A stretch of 64,000 nucleotides of DNA from Magnolia sinica (GCF_029962835.1 NC_080591.1:43779501-43843500); one strand, 5' to 3'; shown: positions 57,101-64,000, numbered from the stretch's first letter. Notes: generated from the letters alone by a model not told the origin. Numbers and translations are program-made.

Positions 57101-58136
57101 TAGGTAAATCTAAGTTTTCTTAACATAGACCTACTATTGCTACTGGATTTTAATTTATTTTTTGTATTTTCGGCCCTTTTTTTGCCTTTTTAAGGCTTTT
57201 TTTTAAATTCTTTTCTTCTTCTCTTTCCAAAATTTCTTTGGGCAAATGATAGATTTAGGTTGTCTAAACATAGATCCAGGATCTAGGTCATTTGAACCTA
57301 GATCTATCATTGCTACTGGATTTTATTTTTAATTTTTGGGATATTTTTGCCATTTTTTAGGCAATTTTGGAATTCTTTTTTTCCAAAATTTCTTTGGGGG
57401 AATGATAGATTTAGGTTGTCTAAACATAGATCTAAGTTATTTGAATCTACATTTTAAATACATTATGTATTTACAACCAATTTTTGGCAATTTTGAATTT
57501 TTTTATTCTTTTTTTTAAATATTTGAAAATTGAAAAATTATTGTTGTCTGAACATAGATCTATATTGTTTGAACGTAAATTTACCATCTATGAGCTGTAA
57601 TTTTGTTTTTTCATGTATTTTTACCATTTTAAAAAATGTATTTTTTTCAAAAGCAATTTGGTAAATGGACACATGGATGAAATGATAAATGAATGCATTC
57701 ATTAATAAGATATCATATCAATTTATGACATACATAAACAATTTATATCAAAAGACTCAACATCACAGCTCACAGGTTACAGCAGGTTAACCCAACAGAC
57801 AGCATTCTTACCAAAGAATGGTCTGATACACCATTGAAAACATGTTCAAAACACAATAAAATAAAATAAAAATTGATAGATTCTCTTTTTATCCCATTTT
57901 TCTTTTTTTTTCCTTCATTTTTTGTTTAAAATACAAAATTTCCAATACGGGGCCAATATCGATATGCACTGTATCGTAATGGTTTTTTGCCATGCCAATA
58001 CGCCCACTGATATCAATATTCAAAACCGATAGTAAACAATTCATGAACAACCCACCTTAATTAATTCAGCAATCATCACAGTCTTGTTGATAGCCCTCCC
58101 CATAGCTTTGAGGACAATTTCATTAGATCCTTTTTC
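30792..58136 (-). CDS. Alba-domain nucleic-acid-binding protein with RGG/RG-rich tail (5' exon outside window)
   Basis: Seven minus-strand exons join cleanly: 58136-58056, 56301-56213, 56116-56042, 33179-33118, 33000-32938, 32276-32076 and 30871-30792. The total is 651 nt, 216 codons plus TGA. Every intron is GT-AG and the phases (0, 2, 2, 1, 1, 1) agree without a stop. Exons 1-3 give the Alba fold: [63 protein letters not shown]. Then comes a short linker ([20 protein letters not shown]), then three RG/RGG blocks rich in arginine and glycine ending [12 protein letters not shown]. This is the layout of the long plant Alba proteins (Arabidopsis ALBA4-6 type), which bind RNA and DNA. The protein probably acts in nucleus and cytoplasmic RNA granules, by family. 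The missing N-terminus, about 40 residues in relatives, must lie right of 64000 or was overlooked. No canonical AATAAA was seen after the stop. Confidence 0.88.
35085..35270. mobile_element. Possible hAT-like MITE
   Basis: It begins 'gggatcgtttggcaacaccg' and has a second 'gttgtttggcaacatggatt' copy 60 bases on. This phrase is common at ends of plant hAT MITEs. No matching inverted end or duplication was fixed. Confidence 0.3.
35556..35916. repeat. Foldback repeat, left part (interrupted by copia)
   Basis: It begins 'gttacatggggcccaccta' and runs through 'atccacactgctgatcgc', 'caagtggagcacaca', 'ggatggtaggagaacac' and 'gcgttcaatcaccac'. It breaks at 'aacttcttaggg' and its expected continuation appears after the copia at 40738. 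Confidence 0.75.
35917..36382 (+). other. Gln/Pro-rich open stretch of unknown origin upstream of copia gag
   Basis: Between the broken foldback repeat and the copia gag start is sequence that reads like coding DNA with CAG/CAA-rich codons (peptide text such as [18 protein letters not shown] and [15 protein letters not shown]). One stop lies near 36059. A 36-bp tandem duplication lies at about 36126-36198. No LTR matching the 3' LTR was found here. It may be a captured gene piece or an unusual leader. I cannot assign a function. Confidence 0.4.
36383..40578 (+). pseudogene. Ty1/copia internal region (gag-protease-integrase-RT-RNase H), broken
   Basis: Gag starts at the ATG at 36383 ([19 protein letters not shown]) and goes through a frame change into 36573-37019 ([19 protein letters not shown]). 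From 36982 to 38106 one frame holds two zinc knuckles ([14 protein letters not shown] and [14 protein letters not shown]), the protease site [14 protein letters not shown], the H/C region and the integrase start ([17 protein letters not shown]). A TGA follows at 38104. Integrase resumes at 38128-38775 with [11 protein letters not shown] and [12 protein letters not shown]; the Glu of the D-D-E set falls in AEQTN. Reverse transcriptase is split over 39196-39949, with [17 protein letters not shown] and a catalytic box YVNDILI instead of YVDD. RNase H at 40167-40571 has [18 protein letters not shown]. It is non-functional. Confidence 0.9.
40567..40578 (+). other. Polypurine tract of the intronic copia
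   Basis: 'gtttgagggggg' lies directly before the TG of the 3' LTR, the expected place for the plus-strand primer. Confidence 0.75.
40579..40737 (+). repeat. 3' LTR of the intronic copia (about 159 bp)
   Basis: It begins TGAGAATATTGTATATATGG and ends ...TAGATTTTCACA, after which the foldback repeat resumes. It contains a TATA-like stretch and 'gtgattatttaaacccac'. No 5' partner was found. Confidence 0.75.
40738..40940. repeat. Foldback repeat, right part
   Basis: It picks up the consensus at 'tgtgaccttatgaacaggtt' and runs through 'gacaaataaacatcatggtg' and 'catggtgtggtccacttgag'. It ends with the inverted terminus 'acatcacggtggcgcccac'. About 50 consensus bases are missing at the junction. 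Confidence 0.75.
41165..41399. repeat. ATCC/CATA-type degenerate microsatellite
   Basis: CCAT, CATA, ATGC and ACAC tetranucleotides alternate for about 230 bases, including 'ccatccacccacccaccc'. Short ORFs of H/P/I/T residues are by-products. Confidence 0.85.
41400..42585. mobile_element. ~1.2-kb long-inverted-repeat (foldback) element
   Basis: The left arm (about 41460-41790) and right arm (about 42200-42540) are reverse complements over several hundred bases with mismatches. Three checks match arm to arm: 'gatattgataacac' + 'aaattcaa' + 'gctaagtattgcc'; 'cagcgatatttcaataatat'; and 'caatttgtttatt'-type text followed by 'catttcaaa' and 'atggttgtatg'. The inner part repeats the inverted motif 'gcagtgttcaat'. 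The centre holds ATGG-type microsatellite. No transposase is present. The arms are made of short 'cgatatcgccaatatt'-like words. The family is unknown. Confidence 0.75.
42590..44395 (-). pseudogene. L1-like LINE ORF2 fragment (RT to C-terminus)
   Basis: On the minus strand from 44395 the reverse transcriptase text reads GAXFIAIVP-like, then [15 protein letters not shown], then GAFVGSR with [13 protein letters not shown]. Next come a palm scrap and a block at 43737-43507 ([31 protein letters not shown]). After it, [10 protein letters not shown] and [15 protein letters not shown] are the usual post-RT text. The C-terminal piece at 42858-42661 has [18 protein letters not shown]. Frames change often, and no poly-A is seen at its left end, so it is truncated at both ends. 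The plus-strand ORF at 43316-43777 is its shadow. Confidence 0.8.
44900..45435. other. A/T-rich low-complexity spacer
   Basis: It contains poly-A and poly-T runs and repeated 'gtcaattagtttttctgat'-like words, which return after the LINE at about 53.25 kb. No gene is present. The 5' truncation point of LINE A lies near its right edge. Confidence 0.5.
45954..45968 (+). repeat. 15-bp target-site duplication of LINE B (left copy)
   Basis: AAGAGGTCTCTCAAA is repeated exactly at 52512-52526, directly after the poly-A of LINE B. Confidence 0.88.
45969..46187 (+). other. Foreign ORF2 C-terminal fragment at the 5' end of LINE B
   Basis: Immediately after the left target duplication the text reads [29 protein letters not shown] and [18 protein letters not shown]. 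This is homologous to, but different from, LINE A's own [15 protein letters not shown]...[13 protein letters not shown]. It therefore belongs to the insert and not to LINE A. It lies ahead of ORF1, where a LINE would normally have its leader. Confidence 0.65.
46188..46272 (+). repeat. ~42-bp leader duplication before ORF1
   Basis: Two copies of a unit beginning 'agtgttcgtatgaaaa' and ending 'gaaacttcaccattggca' lie head to tail, differing at several bases. They end two bases before the ORF1 start region. Confidence 0.85.
46276..47362 (+). pseudogene. LINE B ORF1 (RRM-like plus DUF4283-like region)
   Basis: ATG at 46276 starts [18 protein letters not shown]. Residues 45-115 look like an RNA-recognition fold ([50 protein letters not shown]). 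A stop follows at 46621. After a frame change 46748-47200 continues with [38 protein letters not shown] and [19 protein letters not shown]. After the TAG at 47198 comes [21 protein letters not shown], the conserved end of this region in plant LINE ORF1s. ORF1 proteins coat LINE RNA. Confidence 0.8.
47363..48842 (+). other. Degraded ORF1 C-terminal/inter-ORF spacer of LINE B
   Basis: Long open stretches exist on both strands (for example 47369-48010 plus and 47476-47949 minus), but the composition is low in recognisable domains. The plus frame repeats '[14 protein letters not shown]' and '[21 protein letters not shown]' type phrases. This is typical of the variable proline/serine tail of plant LINE ORF1. 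No zinc knuckle was found. Confidence 0.5.
48843..52285 (+). pseudogene. LINE B ORF2 (endonuclease, reverse transcriptase, zinc-binding C-terminus)
   Basis: ATG at 48843 starts [19 protein letters not shown], the N-terminus of the APE-type endonuclease; CFQETKIQ follows with the catalytic Glu. After a frame change come [27 protein letters not shown] and VGNFNVIR, where GDFN is usual. [17 protein letters not shown] and SDHCPVLL close the domain. Reverse transcriptase has [40 protein letters not shown] (then a stop), QYADDALIF with intact catalytic Asp pair near 50.88 kb, and [14 protein letters not shown]. The C-terminus (51499-52270) has [23 protein letters not shown] and a Cys/His zf-RVT piece ([17 protein letters not shown] region). 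At least eight breaks divide it. Confidence 0.88.
53244..53681. other. A/T-rich spacer, no gene
   Basis: The T-rich text continues the low-complexity DNA seen before LINE A, then short unique text with 'ccaatccttgggtcaacctg'. Confidence 0.4.
53682..53960 (-). mobile_element. RTE-type LINE 3' end fragment
   Basis: It starts with a (CAT)n run of about six units, then 'ctaatccttatccaacttaa', 'ttccactctatcaagggcca', 'aggtcatgaagtcttttctc' and 'aggccttcctcttgcccttt'. This phrase series is a common RTE-like LINE tail in plants, reading on the minus strand toward a trinucleotide end. The same series recurs at 58384. After it, 53961-54115 holds a diverged tandem duplication around 'aatcaaacac(a)' + 'gatttag.ggaataggcccc'. 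Confidence 0.6.
54116..56041. other. Intron 3 proximal part, nothing recognised
   Basis: No coding domain or RNA gene is seen on either strand. There are poly-A patches at 54312 and 55981. The short ORFs have no family features. Confidence 0.5.
56042..58136 (-). CDS. Alba-domain exons (three exons)
   Basis: Exon 58136-58056 (81 nt, 27 codons, phase 0 at both ends) follows a T-rich tract and 'ctttgcag' and ends before 'gtgggttg'. Exon 56301-56213 (89 nt) follows 'cattttcag' and ends before 'gtaagttc'. Exon 56116-56042 (75 nt) follows 'atgttgcag' and ends before 'gtaaatct'. Together they encode 81 residues plus a split Gly codon, covering most of the Alba fold. The second and third are only 96 bases apart. 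The first is separated from them by a 1.75-kb intron mostly occupied by an inverted-repeat element. Confidence 0.9.
56425..58035. mobile_element. ~1.6-kb inverted-repeat element filling an Alba intron
   Basis: The left end 'gttttgagtattgttatagt' + 'atcagccgatatgg' matches the reverse complement of the right end ('ccaatacgcccactgatatc' + 'aatattcaaaac') with mismatches. Both ends carry words like 'gtatcggc' and 'acgatac'. The interior is A/T-rich and contains at least three diverged tandem units of about 150-190 bp, each with 'gatagatttaggttgtctaaacatagatc' and 'ctattgctactggatttta'-like words between 57.05 and 57.6 kb. No transposase is visible. It resembles a Mutator-type non-autonomous element, an inference. 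Target duplications were not resolved. Confidence 0.6.
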
Positions 58137-58317
58137 CTGCAAAGGTGCCCCAAAAAAAAAAAAAAAAAAAACAAATAAACTAAAGAACAAAATGAACTCA
58201 TATAAGGGTACGGTATTCAAATAACAAAAGCAGAGATATAAATACCACACAAAAGAATCAGAACATTATAACTCTCTAGTTTGGCACAAAACTATTTAAA
58301 AATAATAATGTAATGAT

Positions 58318-58340
58318 TTAATAATAATAATAATAATAAA
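58318..58340. repeat. (ATA)n microsatellite
   Basis: About seven AAT/ATA triplets. Confidence 0.85.
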
Positions 58341-58383
58341 GAGTGAGCTAAAGAAAGCTACAGTAGATATGAGGTCAGTTCAA

Positions 58384-59690
58384 CCCACCATCATCATCTA
58401 AGCCTTATCCCAACTAATTGGGGTTGCAATATTCCACTCTCAAAGGCCATAAAACTTGGTTAAATAGTTAAACCATAGGTCATCAAATCTTTTCTACTTC
58501 CACCTAGGGCTGAAAGTTGGGCGGGTTCAACCTGATTGACCTGTGACCGACCCGACATTGGATCGGGCTTGGGCAGGATGTATCGGGTCTGGTCTTGGGC
58601 TTGGGCCATACAAACGCCAACCCAATAAAACTTGGGTTGGGCTCGGGTTGAGGTCTCGGGTTGCCCGACCCAACCCGAACCCAATCAACATATAAGTTCC
58701 TTATAAATTAATTATAATTGAGTGTGGATCGTCTATGTTGAACACACAGGAAATTCCAATTTTGTCGGGTTTCATTGGTCCACGTCATTTCCAATGACTC
58801 AAGCTAACAAGATACACCAGATTTCTCTCCCAAATAGATTGCTTGATACACAATACGACTTTTAAAGGAGTAGTTGTCGTATATTTTTTAGAAAAAATGT
58901 TCTTTATGATAAATAACTACATATATAATTAATAAAATTATAGGTATAAAAAATAAAACTTGTATTGAAAATATAATAGACTAATGTAATAATGAAAATA
59001 TTAGCATATATCTACCCGACCAACCCGGCCAACCCGACCGAACCCGCTTGGGTTGGGCTTGGGTTGAGAATTCCCAACTTGAGGTTGGGTTGGGTTGGTT
59101 TAGGGTTGAGGTATAGGAACCTTGGGTTGGGCTAGGGTTGAGCACCAACCCAACCCAACCCGCCTGACTTTCAGCCCTACTTCCACCCACGTGGCCTTCC
59201 CATTGCCCTTTACAGCCTTCAACTTGAACTTGCTCCTCGCTAATGCAGCTCTGGGTCTCCATTGCACATGGCCAAAACATCTAAAGTCTATTTTCTTCAT
59301 CCTATTGGTGTTACTCCTAAGTGCACTCAAATGCATTCATTTCTAATTACATCCTTGTCTTATCACTCATCCATCTCAACATTTTCATGTCAGATACGCT
59401 CATCCTATGAATAAGATGTTCCTTGACTCCCCAACACTTTGTCCCATATGCTTGACTACGGTATACCATCTTCACTGCCCTCTTTGTCACTACAAAGCAT
59501 GCCCATGGGGTTTCCAAGGGAGCTCCAGTATCGTCAACCTGAGGTTGAGATCTACACACCCAAGTCACAAATCTGATCGACATCTGTGTATCCCTGTGCT
59601 TTAAAATTTGTACCAAAGTGATCAAGTGTGTCCCTTGCCCAAACTCCCTAAACTCAACCCAACATAGCATAGCTGGTTGCATTTACCAAC
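58384..59690 (-). pseudogene. RTE-like LINE ORF2 C-terminal fragment, split by a hAT element
   Basis: On the minus strand, from 59690: KMVYRSQAYGTKCWGVKEHL, HRMSVSDMKMLRWMSDKTR (59.35-59.5 kb), then KIDFRCFGHVQWRPRAAL (59.2-59.3 kb). This is the classic end of RTE-type reverse transcriptase proteins. After the hAT insert, 58384-58496 gives the 3' tail with 'catcatcatctaagccttat'. Frames change several times, so it is a relic. Confidence 0.75.
58505..59179. mobile_element. hAT-type non-autonomous DNA transposon (675 bp) inside the RTE relic
   Basis: The ends are TAGGGCTGAAAGTTGGGCGG... and ...CTGACTTTCAGCCCTA. Flanking duplications CTTCCACC are identical (58497-58504 and 59180-59187). The subterminal zones are packed with 'gggttgggc'/'cccaaccc' words in both orientations. 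The centre (58.7-58.98 kb) is plain A/T-rich DNA. There is no transposase. When removed, the RTE tail joins perfectly at the duplicated 8-mer. Confidence 0.92.
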
Positions 59691-59837
59691 TACAGATACC
59701 ATGCCGGTCCACAGCCCAAGGAAAGTAGGGCTGATTTCAGGTAGCCAACTGTTTACAGAACTTCTGCCAACTAATAATGAGAATAATGCCAAGTCCGAAT
59801 AGAGGGAGGAGGCATGAGGGTGATGGTGATGCATTTT

Positions 59838-60235
59838 TTGTTTTATCCATGACGTCCATCCCTTTTGCCAACTCATTACAAGGCACAGTCCCAAAAATGA
59901 GTCAAATCCTAATCTCAAGTGGACCGCACAGTAGGGATTGAATTCCCACAATTAAAAACTTATTGGGAGTTACCAAAAAAGTTTTGGATCAAGTTGTTAT
60001 CTGCGTTCTCCCTTCATCTAGGGATATGTGACCTTATCAATAGGTTTGATGGCAAATAAACATTACAGTGGGCCCTAGGAAGTTTTTAATGGTGGGTATT
60101 CAATCCCTACTGTGTGGTCCACTCGAGATTTGAATATGCTTTATGCTTCATTTTAGGGACAATGCCCTAAAATGAACTAGAAAAGCTAATGGATGGCATG
60201 GATACAAAACACAAATCAAGGGTGGCCCCACGCCA
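59838..60235. repeat. Dispersed foldback repeat copy
   Basis: It shows 'tatccatgacgtccatccct', 'tctcaagtggaccgcacagt', 'aagttttggatcaagttg', 'ggcaaataaacattacagtg', 'ggtgggtattcaatccctac' and the inverted end 'gggtggccccacgcca'. The two halves are inverted repeats. Confidence 0.75.
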
Positions 60236-60395
60236 CGAAATAGTGCACTTGCACTGAGCGGCGTATTCGCGGAGTACTTAAAAAATTCCACTCGTTTTTC
60301 TAAGAGGGGGGGAATTGAAAAATTGAGAGGGAAGCCTAGAGGGAAAAAGAAGGAAAGATAGAGAGAGGCCACCCCAAAGAGGGGGCCGCACCAGA

Positions 60396-60474
60396 TGGGG
60401 AGGAAAGAAGCAGCAGCTGTTACAGCCACCACAGCAGCAACAGTCAATGAAAAGAAGAAGAAAAGAAGAAGAAT
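60396..60474 (+). CDS. Candidate orphan first exon (low confidence)
   Basis: ATG at about 60398 begins MGRKEAAAVTATTAATVNEK followed by a Lys/Arg run, then 'aatgtacgt', which would fit a splice donor. The upstream 120 bases are purine-rich like a plant 5' leader. Immediately after it the DNA turns into 'gttatcgttatgtattggat', a fragment of the TATCG-type inverted-repeat family, and no second exon was found. It could be a captured gene piece or chance GCA/GAA repeats. I do not recognise the protein. Confidence 0.2.
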
Positions 60475-60559
60475 GTACGTTATCGTTATGTATTGGATAT
60501 GGCCGATACGTAACCGATTTTGCACACCTTGGTTTGGATAACCGTTTATAGTAGGACAC

Positions 60560-61380
60560 AATGAGCATAAAACCTATAATGCTTGTGTTTGGCTGCCTTG
60601 TAAATTGGGAATCACTTGTGGTGTACTATCATTTTTCAGTAGTGTTTAAATTAATATAAAAAGTGTGGCCCGCTTTATCATCCGATCAACTTGAAGTCTA
60701 TATAGAGAATTGAAGTTGATCAGACAATAATCCAAGTCATGTGATCAAATGATGAGCATAATGCAGATGGGACGTTGTCCAAATGAGAAAAATCTCTACA
60801 CATCAAACATGCGGGAAGTAAAGCAACTCACAACCATAAACTTGAATCGGATGGCTATGAATGGATTGCAATTCCTAAGTGAGATGTAGGATTCATAGTA
60901 CAGTATGTAGCAATCTTTGGAAGAAAGCCAATCCTTCAAGTTATTGGGTGGGCCACACGTGGGCCGAGCATGGACTGTCAACAATTCATTTAATTGCTAA
61001 TACAAACGTGGCCACATATGAGGGGTTTCCTCCAGGTCTTAGTGGTGGGGGGTCAAATTCAGCACCTCATCTTCATTCCTGGTGGATTAAAATTCCCATT
61101 TGAGGGATAAATCACCGATAGAAACCTTGGTAGGCTGGAATAACAAAATTCAGAAAATTTTTATATATATAAAAAAAAAAAAAAGGAAATTCAACTTTTT
61201 TTAGGAATTTCTGAGGATCTAGTTGGGGAGTGGGTTTCAACCACCCCTCTTCCATTTTTTTAAATTATTTAAATTTTTGAAAAATGCATAAAATAGATGT
61301 TTTATTTAAAAGAAAATAAATTCGAATTCATTTTTTAGATTTCTGTTTTCTTTTAACTTGTTATTTTTTATGATTCAATT
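60560..61380. other. Intergenic or intron 1 DNA, nothing recognised
   Basis: A poly-A patch lies at 61170. No coding domain is present. Confidence 0.4.
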
Positions 61381-61384
61381 GGTT

Positions 61385-61800
61385 GCATATATTGGCGAAA
61401 ATTAGTTGGATGATGGATGGATCATTGTGCATGTGTGTGTGTAAGTATTTTTGCATGCATTGATTGTAGGATCAATAGGTGATTGGATGGTTGGATGTAT
61501 GTTTGAATGGATGTGTGCATATGTGCATGTGTGTATGTATGTATCTATGCATGGATGGATTGATGGTTGGATGGCCAGATGGATGGATGGATCATGTATG
61601 TGTGTGTGTATGCATGTATGGATGGATGCATTTTTGTATGCATGGACGGATGGATGTTTAGTGTAGTATGTATGACAAGATGGATGGATGTATTAATGCA
61701 TGCATGTATGGATGGATGGATGGATAGACAGATATGTCACATGTATGGATGTATTGATGTATGTATGCATATGTGCATGCATGCATGAATGGATGTATAT
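61385..61800. repeat. GGAT/TGCA-type degenerate microsatellite
   Basis: About 400 bases of GGAT, GTAT, TGCA and TGTG tetranucleotides. It is roughly the reverse complement of the 41165-41400 block in composition. The Met/Trp/Cys-rich ORFs here are repeat translation. Confidence 0.9.
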
Positions 61801-62104
61801 CCTTCCTTTTTTAATTTAGAAACAACTAAGTGATTATTGTGTAGGCAAGAATGGATGTATAACCTTTAAGTGAAATTACTGATGGACATGTCACATCTAA
61901 TTTTTTGTCTTTATTCATCTACTTCTCTTCTCCTCTGTATGAGTGGTTTGGATAGCTAGAATATTGTGTTGTGCATCAAAAATCACGACCACAAAACAAA
62001 AACACCACCCACACACAATGCCTTCCCCATGCCAATGAACTTTATCATCCATTCGTAGGCCAACAACTAGATCGGCTTCCAAAATTAGATGCAAGGCTTC
62101 TTCC

Positions 62105-62116
62105 TTTTTCTTTTTT

Positions 62117-62155
<39 letters not shown>
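62105..62155. repeat. Poly-T run (~45 nt, with two C)
   Basis: A nearly pure T tract, which may be the reverse-strand poly-A tail of an unseen retro-insertion. No SINE body or duplication was found next to it. Confidence 0.9.
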
Positions 62156-62157
<2 letters not shown>

Positions 62158-62321
62158 ATCATCTCCATAGATGAGAAGTCTAGTTCAACAAACATTGGCA
62201 CCAACTGGAGCACACCTGATGAACAATCTGGGTCAGAGAACATTAGATCCACCAGGTGTAACGACCAGCAATTTTGGGTGCCTGTTTACCCATATATGAG
62301 TATGTGCAGAAGCATTTATTC

Positions 62322-62376
62322 AACTGTACATAAGTAGATCGATCAATTTTACTGTACATAAGTAGATCGATCGGTT
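62322..62376. repeat. 26-bp direct duplication around 'ctgtacataagtagatcgatc'
   Basis: Two copies lie head to tail, separated by 'aatttta'-type text. Confidence 0.8.
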
Positions 62377-62379
62377 AAA

Positions 62380-63500
62380 GAGTGAATGAACGGTTCTCAC
62401 TGTTAGTGATGGTATGGTCCATTAGAATCTCAAATGTGGCTCAATTTTGGACTCATGTCCTAAAATGATGGCGTTAAACGAGTTAAACGAGTGAACGGGG
62501 TGGATCCAGCACGCACGAAACGTGTGTGGGCCGCCAAGAAAAATTTTATAAAGCTAAAAGACTCATCACATCCAAACCATATTTAATAAAATTTCATATC
62601 CATAATTGATTCTGATCCATGCGTCATTTTTGTGGGGCCCATCTCAAATTCAATGTGTGTGAAAGATCCATGCTTTTCATTCATCTTTTTGACCCTTATA
62701 TATCTTACGGCTCAATAATCATCCTGAACCAAAATCCAGGTGGACCAAAGTTTACAGAACAATGGAAAATGAGCACCAACTATGAAGCTTCATGTGGTCC
62801 ACAGACGTCTTGTATCAAGGAGATATTTGGGCCCAATGGATAAACCTTAGGTGCCTATCTGATGGTCGGCTCAGATTCTCACAATGGGACCCACTTTTAT
62901 ACACACACACACACACACACACACATAATATTAAAGGTTACAACGCTGTAACCAAAGCTATTCCAGGTGCTGGAACGGTCCACGTTTAGATTACAACAAT
63001 GGCCCCAACATGGTGTGTATGTTATATCTTCTTCATCCAATGTGTTTGGAAGGCGATGTAAGGCTTGCAATGAAATCTCATGATGGATTTGAGATCTGTG
63101 TGGTCCCCACCGAAGTAAAATAATGGGAGCAAATGTTTGGGTTCATTTGATCATTGTGGACAGCACATATCTCATTTGGGACCAAGATTTTTACCCAACG
63201 GCTACTATAAGGGTAACAATCATATGCACGGTTAAAATATTACACCGATGCTTAAGAGTGGACCCAGTACAAAAAGAAACAAAAATGAGAAAGAAATTTT
63301 AAAAAAAATTCCTTCCAGCATTGGAAGGGTTCTAACGTTGAAAGTTGGGTATCAGTTTGGGTTTTCGAATTGTGGACACCACATTGAAGTATGTGTCAGA
63401 TCCACACCATCCACTTGAATGGTCTCCTTTGTTAGAGTCCAAATCCATAAATGAACTCAATCCAAATATCAAGCGGGTCACATTTTCTTATTCAATTTGT
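62380..63500. repeat. Diverged GTGGG(A/G)CCCA dispersed repeats
   Basis: Repeat-like phrases include 'tgtggggcccatctc' (62632), 'tgggacccacttt' (62886) and 'agatccacaccatccacttg' (63399). An (AC)n run of about 12 units sits at 62900-62926. No gene was recognised to the window end. Confidence 0.5.
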
Positions 63501-64000
63501 ACCGTTAAAACTCATGCACTAAAAGGCAAAATGAAATAAAAGTTAAAAAGACCCTTTTGCTTTTGTTCTTTTCAAAATGACAGTTGAGCCCAAAATACTT
63601 TTTACCTGTGCTTTAATCTCATTTACACTTATGCAAACACCACTTTATAACCAAGACTTTCAACCTATTTACACACTCATACAATGACCCTTGTTAAGAA
63701 TCCAAGTAAACCATGTTTATTATCATAAATTAAATTATACTTTAAATAATAATACTAGGGTTATATTTAAACTAAGTGCGAGTTTAGTCACTTTGTGCAC
63801 CCAACATAACCATCACATGCCAACTATTTATAGGGTGTAGGTAATCACATGTGGTGATTATAAAAGTACAAAGCACGTGTGTTCATAGAGACAGGTGAGT
63901 GATCCTAACATGTTTCCTCTTCGTATGATTAAAATAGATTGCTTTGGCTGTTATGTTTAGTTGTATTATGATTTTGATTATTAATGTCTGAATTAAATTG

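Noticed and set aside
58505..59179. Possible telomere-like or centromeric repeat (GGGTT-rich)
   Set aside because: The GGGTTGGGC words are not TTTAGGG, occur in both orientations, and the block has hAT ends with exact 8-bp duplications.
61451..61788. Cys/Trp/Met-rich small proteins
   Set aside because: They are translations of a GGAT/TGTG microsatellite in three frames.
58141..64000. Search for the missing first Alba exon
   Set aside because: No minus-strand text matching the expected N-terminus (a start near DRYQ and an RNY.TYA segment before LLQ) was found, so it is taken to lie beyond the window.
1..64000. CRISPR arrays, rRNA, tRNA, plastid or mitochondrial inserts
   Set aside because: Regular direct repeats present are transposon or minisatellite arrays without unique spacers, and no conserved RNA gene or organellar coding text was recognised by eye.

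Overview
The window is nuclear DNA from a flowering plant. It is one sparse, intron-rich gene buried in layers of transposable elements. Plant-type Ty1/copia and Ty3/gypsy relics, L1-like and RTE-like LINEs, hAT-type miniature elements and a plant RGG-tailed Alba gene all support this. A dispersed foldback repeat starting in GTGGGGCCCACC, with a characteristic 'atccacgccgtccatcc' stretch, occurs at least ten times. From memory this repeat is typical of magnoliid genomes (Magnoliales/Laurales); that lineage call is an inference and was not checked.

Region 1 to 22.6 kb is intergenic and made of nested retroelement relics. A decayed Ty3/gypsy element (1-3818) opens the window, with its 5' LTR cut by the window edge. 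Tandem repeats and LTR scraps follow (4.7-6.7 kb). Next is an Athila-like element on the minus strand whose long LTR (7813-15048) is split by a 4,107-bp TG...CA solo LTR with a perfect 5-bp target duplication (10414-14520). A minus-strand Ty1/copia relic (15.05-18.5 kb) is itself split by another Athila-like LTR. A 660-bp hAT-type element with a perfect 8-bp duplication (20747-21406) and foldback repeats lead to 22.6 kb.

Region 22.7 to 30.8 kb holds a structurally complete but frame-broken Ty1/copia element on the minus strand (22685-27306, 237-bp LTRs, TAAAC duplications). Four head-to-tail copies of the foldback repeat (27.6-29.3 kb) and a 132-bp hAT MITE follow.

Region 30.8 kb to the right edge is the only host gene recognised: a minus-strand Alba-domain RNA/DNA-binding protein with an RGG/RG-rich tail. 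Seven exons (30792 to 58136) were rebuilt. All have GT-AG borders and compatible phases with no stop, giving 216 codons plus stop. The first exon lies beyond the window. Intron 3 of the reconstruction is about 22.9 kb and holds a foldback repeat split by a 5'-truncated Ty1/copia, a 1.2-kb long-inverted-repeat element, three L1-type LINE bodies (one nested in another with a 15-bp target duplication) and an RTE fragment. The intron before it is largely filled by a 1.6-kb inverted-repeat element. Right of 58.1 kb (intron 1 or upstream) are an RTE fragment split by a 675-bp hAT element, more foldback repeats and microsatellites.

No tRNA, rRNA, CRISPR or organellar insert was recognised. No prokaryote-like system is present. 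The strongest biology is a conserved gene that keeps an intact splice plan across a very large transposon-packed intron, plus several well-delimited transposons and tandem arrays.
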